NCBI GenBank assembly: GCA_031276435.1
Contig: JAISNB010000015.1
Coordinates: 1 to 10,738, forward strand
DNA: 10,738 nt
Source of the DNA: Burkholderiaceae bacterium
GTDB taxonomy: Bacteria > Pseudomonadota > Gammaproteobacteria > Burkholderiales > Burkholderiaceae_C
Reading direction: 5' to 3'
Part shown: positions 6,933 through 10,738 of the stretch, one piece after another
Numbering within the stretch: position 1 is the stretch's first letter
How the letters are laid out: each line of letters starts with the position of its first letter
Notes under the pieces: generated by a model
Seen by the model: the letters and a program-made list of their open reading frames with translations, nothing else
The model's database searches: none
What the model was told of the DNA's origin: nothing
Made by a program: the position numbers and the translations under genes

Positions 6933-7959
6933 AGTCAAACTTGACGCGCGGATCCACCCACACGTAGCACAAGTCTGACACGAGTTTGGTGAGCAGCCCG
7001 ATCAGCGTAAACAGATACAGGGTGCCAAGCACCACGGGGTAGTCGCGCCGGATCACGCTCTCGTAGCTCAGCAGCCCCAGCCCGTCCAGCGAGAACAGCG
7101 TCTCGATGAGCAAGGCGCCCGTGAAGAACGCGCCCACAAAGGCCGCCGGAAAGCCGGTGACCAGGGGAATCATGACATTGCGCAGCACGTGCCGCCACAG
7201 CACCTGCCGCTCGCCCAGCCCCTTGGCGCGCGCCGTCAGCACGTATTGCTTGCGGATTTCTTCCAGGAAAGCGTTTTTGGTGAGCATGGTGACCACGGCA
7301 AAGCTGCCCAGCACCATGGCTGTTACGGGCAGCGTGATGTGCCACAGGTAATCGACAATCTTGCCGCCCAGGCTGAGCGCGTCCCAGTTGGCCGAAGTCA
7401 GCCCGCGCAGCGGAAACCACTGCAACTGGCCGCCAAAAATCACCAGCAGCGCCACGCCAAGCACAAAGCCCGGAATGGCGTAGCCCGTCAGCACGATCAG
7501 CGTGGTGATCCAGTCAAAGCGCGTGCCTGCGCGCACGGCCTTGGCAATGCCCAGCGGAACGCTGATGCCGTAGCTGAGGAAAAACGTCCACAACCCCAGG
7601 CTGACCGATACGGGCAGCTTCTCGCGGATGAGTGTCCAGACATCCTTGTTCTGGAAAAAGCTCTGGCCCAAATCAAAGCGGGCAAAGTTCTTGAGCATGA
7701 TCCAGAACCGCTCGGGTGCCGGTTTGTCAAAGCCGTACAGCGCCTTGATTTGCGCCAGCCGCTTTTCGTCGACGCCCTGCGCGCCGCGGTAAGACAGCGA
7801 CCCGCCTTCAGCCGCGCGGCCAGCGCCCGCCTTGGCCTCGGCCAGGTACTGCTCCACCGGCCCGCCCGGCACGAACTGGATGACCACAAAAGTGAGCAGC
7901 AGCACCCCCAGCAGCGTGGGGAGCATCAGCAAAATGCGTTTGAGAATGTAGGCGAACAT
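6931..7959 (-). CDS. yejB: Peptide ABC transporter permease YejB
   Basis: Inner-membrane permease partner of YejE, 342 residues (E. coli YejB has 364). The first helix (about 9-29) is followed by the conserved PGGPVEQ (31-37). A periplasmic region with YGFDKPAPERF (75-85) comes next, then helices from about 118 onward. The coupling loop is at FLEEIRKQYVLTARAKGLGE (231-250). The C-terminal DYPVVLGTLYLFTLIGLL and VDPRVKFD are characteristic of this permease. It is shorter than the E. coli protein mainly in the first periplasmic loop. Its ATG lies 9 nt after the yejA stop, with a weak AAGAAAG as ribosome binding site, so it is probably cotranscribed and coupled with yejA. Confidence 0.95.
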   Translation of the reverse strand: MFAYILKRILLMLPTLLGVLLLTFVVIQFVPGGPVEQYLAEAKAGAGRAAEGGSLSYRGAQGVDEKRLAQIKALYGFDKPAPERFWIMLKNFARFDLGQSFFQNKDVWTLIREKLPVSVSLGLWTFFLSYGISVPLGIAKAVRAGTRFDWITTLIVLTGYAIPGFVLGVALLVIFGGQLQWFPLRGLTSANWDALSLGGKIVDYLWHITLPVTAMVLGSFAVVTMLTKNAFLEEIRKQYVLTARAKGLGERQVLWRHVLRNVMIPLVTGFPAAFVGAFFTGALLIETLFSLDGLGLLSYESVIRRDYPVVLGTLYLFTLIGLLTKLVSDLCYVWVDPRVKFD

Positions 7960-7968
7960 GGCGCTTTC

Positions 7969-9762
7969 TTATTTGCTCCACCAGGTTTGCACAGCCCAGG
8001 CCTCGGCGCGGAAATACGCGGGCACCACGGCGGGCGGCTGCAAGCGCCGCGCGTTGTAGGCCACGCGGTGCACGGGCGAAAACCATTGCGGCAGCAGGTA
8101 GTGGGAATGCGCAATCACGCGCTCCAGCGCGCGGCAGGCGGCCAGAAAGTCGGCCTTCGTCCGGGCTGAAACCATGTGGCCGATCAGGCTGTCCACAGCC
8201 GGGTTTTTGACCCCGGCCAGATTGCCGGAGTCTGGCGTGTCGGCGGCCTGACTGCCAAACAGGTCGGCGTATTCCTGCCCGGGATTGAGCGCGCCCGGAT
8301 AGGCGATGGAGGTGATGTCGAAATCGAACTTCTGCAACCGCTGCTGGTACAGCGCGAAGTCCACGGGCCTGAAAAGAAGCTGGATGCCGAGCTTTTCCAG
8401 ATTGCGCATCCACGCCGCGACCACGCGCACGCCCGATTCCTGGCTGTCCAGGTATTCGAGCACCATGGCCTGGCCCTGTGCGTTGCGCAGCGCGCCGTCC
8501 TGCACCGTCCAGCCCGCTTCGCGCAGCAGTTGTTGCGCTTGGCGCAGGTTTTGGCGCAAGCCGTTTTCGTCGCCATCGGTGCGCGGCGGCGTGTAGGCCG
8601 GGCCGAAGGCGGCAGGCTCGATGTGCGCGCGCCAGGGATTCATCAGCGCCAGTTGATCCGCGTCGGGCAGCCCCCGGGCGGCGCAATCGGTATTGCCAAA
8701 CAGGCCCTGCACGCGCTGGTACGCGTTGTAGAACATCTGCCGGTTCATCCACTCGTAGTCGATGGCCAGCCCCAGCGCCTGGCGCACGCGCACATCTTCA
8801 AGCATGGGGCGGCGCGCGTTGAGCACGTAGCTCTGGAATCCCGTGGGCAACTGGTGGCTGAATTCGCCCTTGACCAGTTCACCCGAATCAAAGCGTTTGC
8901 CTCTGACGCGCCGCGCCCAGTCGCCCGCCGAGTAGAAAGCCATCAGGTCGAATTCGCCCGCCTTGAGCGCCTCCAGCCGCGCCGTGTTGTCGCGGTAGAT
9001 TTTGACCAGGACGCGATCAAAGTTGTACATGCCGCGCCGCGCGCCCAGATCGCGCGCCCAGTAGCTGGCGTCGCGCACGTAGGTGATGTCCTTGCCGAAT
9101 TTCACCGGCCCGATGCGGTAGGGGCCAGAACCTATGGGCGTGTCCATCACCACTTGGTCGAACGGCTTGCCCGCGCCCCATTTGTGGCTGAAAACCGGCA
9201 GGCCACCCACGGTGAGCGGCAGCTCGCGGTTGGGTGCCCTGAAGCGGAAACGCACCGTGTGCGCGTCGAGCACGTCCACCCCGGCCACATCGATCAGCAG
9301 GCTTTTGTAGCCGGGCGCGGCGTGCGGCCCGATGAGCGTGTCGTAGCTGTGCTTGACATCGCGCGCCAGCACCGCGTCGCCATTGTGAAAGAGGGCCTCG
9401 CGCCGCAGCCTGAAAGTGGCCGAGAGTCTGTCCGGGGCCACCTGCACATCCTCGGCCAGCAGGCCATAGCCCGCACCCGGCTCGTCCAGCGAATCGGTCA
9501 GCAGGCTGTCGAACATCAGCTCGGCCAGATACGCGGGCGCGTTGCCCTTGATGGTGAACGGGTTGTATTTGTCGAAGGTGGAGACGCGCAGGTTGCTCAC
9601 CAGCCGGATTTCGCCGCCCCGGGGCGCGTCGGGGTTGACGAAATCAAAGTGCCCGAATTGCGGCGGGTATTTCAGATCGCCCCACAGCGCGTAGCCGTGC
9701 GCCGCCCGGGCGACGACGGGCGTCAAAAGCAAACACATCCAGACCAGCAAAATGGCGCGCAT
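7969..9762 (-). CDS. yejA: Peptide ABC transporter, periplasmic binding protein YejA
   Basis: Periplasmic peptide-binding protein of the extracellular solute-binding family 5, 597 residues (E. coli YejA 604). The signal peptide starts MRAILLVWMCLLL and ends VVARA before AHGYAL. FGHFDFVNPDAPRGG (36-50) is the typical YejA start of the mature protein. Further family features are PVFSHKWG, GSGPYRIG, YWARDLGARRGMYNFDRV, AIDYEWMNRQMFYNAY and the C-terminal QTWWSK. No lipobox is present, so it should be soluble in the periplasm. The frame is open for 152 codons upstream of 9762, but that stretch lies antisense to fabI and precedes a perfect signal peptide, so it is rejected. First gene of the operon, divergent from fabI. 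It likely captures peptides and delivers them to YejBE. Confidence 0.95.
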   Translation of the reverse strand: MRAILLVWMCLLLTPVVARAAHGYALWGDLKYPPQFGHFDFVNPDAPRGGEIRLVSNLRVSTFDKYNPFTIKGNAPAYLAELMFDSLLTDSLDEPGAGYGLLAEDVQVAPDRLSATFRLRREALFHNGDAVLARDVKHSYDTLIGPHAAPGYKSLLIDVAGVDVLDAHTVRFRFRAPNRELPLTVGGLPVFSHKWGAGKPFDQVVMDTPIGSGPYRIGPVKFGKDITYVRDASYWARDLGARRGMYNFDRVLVKIYRDNTARLEALKAGEFDLMAFYSAGDWARRVRGKRFDSGELVKGEFSHQLPTGFQSYVLNARRPMLEDVRVRQALGLAIDYEWMNRQMFYNAYQRVQGLFGNTDCAARGLPDADQLALMNPWRAHIEPAAFGPAYTPPRTDGDENGLRQNLRQAQQLLREAGWTVQDGALRNAQGQAMVLEYLDSQESGVRVVAAWMRNLEKLGIQLLFRPVDFALYQQRLQKFDFDITSIAYPGALNPGQEYADLFGSQAADTPDSGNLAGVKNPAVDSLIGHMVSARTKADFLAACRALERVIAHSHYLLPQWFSPVHRVAYNARRLQPPAVVPAYFRAEAWAVQTWWSK

Positions 9763-9801
9763 GCGACAATTCTGCCGCTGATTTTCGAGGAACCCACGCA
9801 T
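9763..9801. promoter_or_regulatory. Short divergent yejA/fabI promoter region
   Basis: Only 39 bp separate the two start codons. For fabI, TGCGACAAT (9762-9770) is an extended -10 with GACAAT matching the consensus at four of six positions, which would start transcription near 9777. No good -35 is visible; it would lie inside yejA. GAGGA (9787-9791) is the fabI ribosome binding site, 10 nt before ATG. On the yejA side I see no convincing -10, and the promoter must lie partly inside fabI or upstream of it. Confidence 0.4.
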
Positions 9802-10629
9802 ATGACAAACAACCCGAGCGGAATTCTGGCCGGCAAAAAATTCCTGATTACCGGAGTTTTGAGCAATCGCTCCATTGCCTACGGCATTGCCAGGGCCTGC
9901 CGCGCCCAAGGCGCGCAGTTGGCCTTCAGCTACGTGGGCGAACGCTTTCGCGAGCGTATCACCGAATTTGCCGCCGAGTTCGGCTCCGATCTGGTCTTTG
10001 ATTGCGACGTGGCCGACGACGCCCAGATTGAACGCCTGTTTGCCGGTCTGGCCGCCCGGTGGGGCCGCTTTGACGGCTTTGTGCACAGCATTGGCTTTGC
10101 CCCGCGCGAGGCCATCGCCGGAAACTTTTTTGACGGCCTCTCGCGCGAGAACTTTCGCACCGCGCACGACATCAGCGCCTACAGCTTTCCCGCCATGGCC
10201 AAGGCGGCGCTGCCGCACCTGAGCGATAAGGCAGCGCTGCTCACGCTCAGCTACCTGGGCGCTGTGCGTGCCATTCCCAACTACAACACCATGGGGCTGG
10301 CCAAAGCCAGTCTGGAAGCCAGTGTGCGCTACATGGCCGAAGCCCTGGGCGGCAAGGGCATCCGCGTCAACGGCATCAGCGCCGGTCCCATCAAAACGCT
10401 GGCGGCCAGCGGCATCAAGGACTTCGGCAAACTGCTGGGCTATGTGGCCAGCGCCGCGCCGCTGCGCCGCAACGTGACCATTGACGACGTGGGCAACGCA
10501 GCCGCGTTTTTGCTGTCGGATCTGGCTGCGGGCATCACCGCCGAAATCACCTATGTGGACGGCGGCTTCAGCCAGACCGCTGGCCTGAGCGCGGACATGC
10601 TGGGCGGTGGCGGCCAGTCATCCGCATGA
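9802..10629 (+). CDS. fabI: Enoyl-[acyl-carrier-protein] reductase, NADH-dependent (FabI)
   Basis: Catalyses the last step of each fatty acid elongation cycle, reducing trans-2-enoyl-ACP with NADH in the cytoplasm. It has 275 residues against 262 in E. coli. The short-chain dehydrogenase-type fold shows the nucleotide-binding start GVLSNRSIAYGIA (18-30) and HSIGFAPRE (95-103). The catalytic Tyr161 and Lys168 lie in YNTMGLAK, with Tyr151 in SYLG, matching E. coli Tyr156, Lys163 and Tyr146. NGISAGPIKTLAASGIKDF (190-208) is the substrate loop. The positions matching E. coli Gly93, Met159 and Phe203, which line the inhibitor site, are unchanged (98, 164, 208). The C-terminus carries a Gly/Ser tail (GGGGQSSA) beyond the E. 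coli end. The start is set by GAGGA 10 nt upstream and by family length; the frame is open much further upstream, antisense to yejA, but that part is not fabI. Confidence 0.97.
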   Translation: MTNNPSGILAGKKFLITGVLSNRSIAYGIARACRAQGAQLAFSYVGERFRERITEFAAEFGSDLVFDCDVADDAQIERLFAGLAARWGRFDGFVHSIGFAPREAIAGNFFDGLSRENFRTAHDISAYSFPAMAKAALPHLSDKAALLTLSYLGAVRAIPNYNTMGLAKASLEASVRYMAEALGGKGIRVNGISAGPIKTLAASGIKDFGKLLGYVASAAPLRRNVTIDDVGNAAAFLLSDLAAGITAEITYVDGGFSQTAGLSADMLGGGGQSSA

Positions 10630-10670
10630 CCAGCATCCGGTTTTGACGCATTAAAAAAACACATTTCACA

Positions 10671-10675
10671 GGGAG
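10671..10675 (+). promoter_or_regulatory. Ribosome binding site of the right-edge gene
   Basis: GGGAG lies 7 nt before a TTG codon at 10683. The spacing is normal, and it is the main support for reading that TTG as a start. Confidence 0.4.
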
Positions 10676-10682
10676 TTTTCTT

Positions 10683-10738
10683 TTGACCACGACGGGCGGC
10701 TTTTTCAAAAAACACTTTCCAGGCCAGCGCGGCGCCAG
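10683..10738 (+). CDS. N-terminal start of an unidentified gene (partial)
   Basis: A frame beginning with TTG runs 18 codons to the right edge and reads MTTTGGFFKKHFPGQRGA if TTG is decoded as Met. It lies 53 nt after the fabI stop, with no terminator in between, so it may be cotranscribed with fabI. The first codons do not identify a family. The alternative is that the true start lies beyond the edge and this is leader sequence. Confidence 0.35.
   Translation, partial: MTTTGGFFKKHFPGQRGA

Noticed and set aside
6879..6938. Upstream start of the CoA-transferase at 6938
   Set aside because: It would overlap yejB, lacks a ribosome binding site and adds 20 residues not typical of the family. 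The ATG at 6878 has AGGAGA at ideal spacing.
8176..9801. A 542-codon open frame continuous with fabI and antisense to yejA
   Set aside because: The peptide is rich in Arg, His, Gln and Val and matches no family, while the opposite strand encodes a full YejA. FabI-family similarity begins exactly at 9802, where there is a ribosome binding site.
9763..10218. N-terminal extension of YejA antisense to fabI
   Set aside because: It precedes a complete signal peptide starting at 9762 and would give a protein about 150 residues longer than the family.

Overview
The window looks like chromosomal DNA of a high-GC betaproteobacterium, most likely in or near the Comamonadaceae (Burkholderiales). This is inferred from G/C-rich third codon positions in the conserved genes, a YejABEF peptide transporter back to back with a FabI-type enoyl reductase, a protein with an IPTL-CTERM-like tail (typical of Burkholderiales), and many short G/C-rich palindromic repeats between genes. 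No marker gene settles the genus.

Region 1 (1-166) holds the C-terminal end of an unrecognised + strand gene. Region 2 (167-1024) has no convincing protein gene. It carries palindromic repeats, a nested set of inverted repeats at 675-813 that could fold into a branched RNA, a consensus extended -10 promoter at 912-920, and, abutting it, 8.4 copies of a 7-bp tandem repeat (918-976). Region 3 (about 1025-2017) encodes a secreted, lectin-like surface protein with a degenerate IPTL-CTERM anchor and no canonical start codon that would give a complete signal peptide. Region 4 (2018-2738) is a mosaic of two families of dispersed repeats, ending in a hairpin that looks like a bidirectional terminator between the two convergent transcription units.

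Region 5 (2739-9762, all - strand) is the operon yejA-yejB-(CoA hydrolase/transferase)-yejE-yejF. The binding protein, two permeases and double-ATPase form one peptide ABC importer. An acetyl-CoA hydrolase/CoA-transferase family gene with its own strong ribosome binding site sits between the two permease genes, which is not the order seen in E. coli. Region 6 (9802-10629, + strand) is fabI, divergent from yejA across only 39 bp, followed by the first codons of another gene at the right edge.

The most interesting part is region 2-3: a perfect -10 box followed directly by a heptanucleotide array and then a surface-lectin gene. This resembles the 7-bp repeat arrays upstream of the phase-variable hmw adhesin genes of Haemophilus influenzae. 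Phase variation here is a hypothesis from sequence alone.
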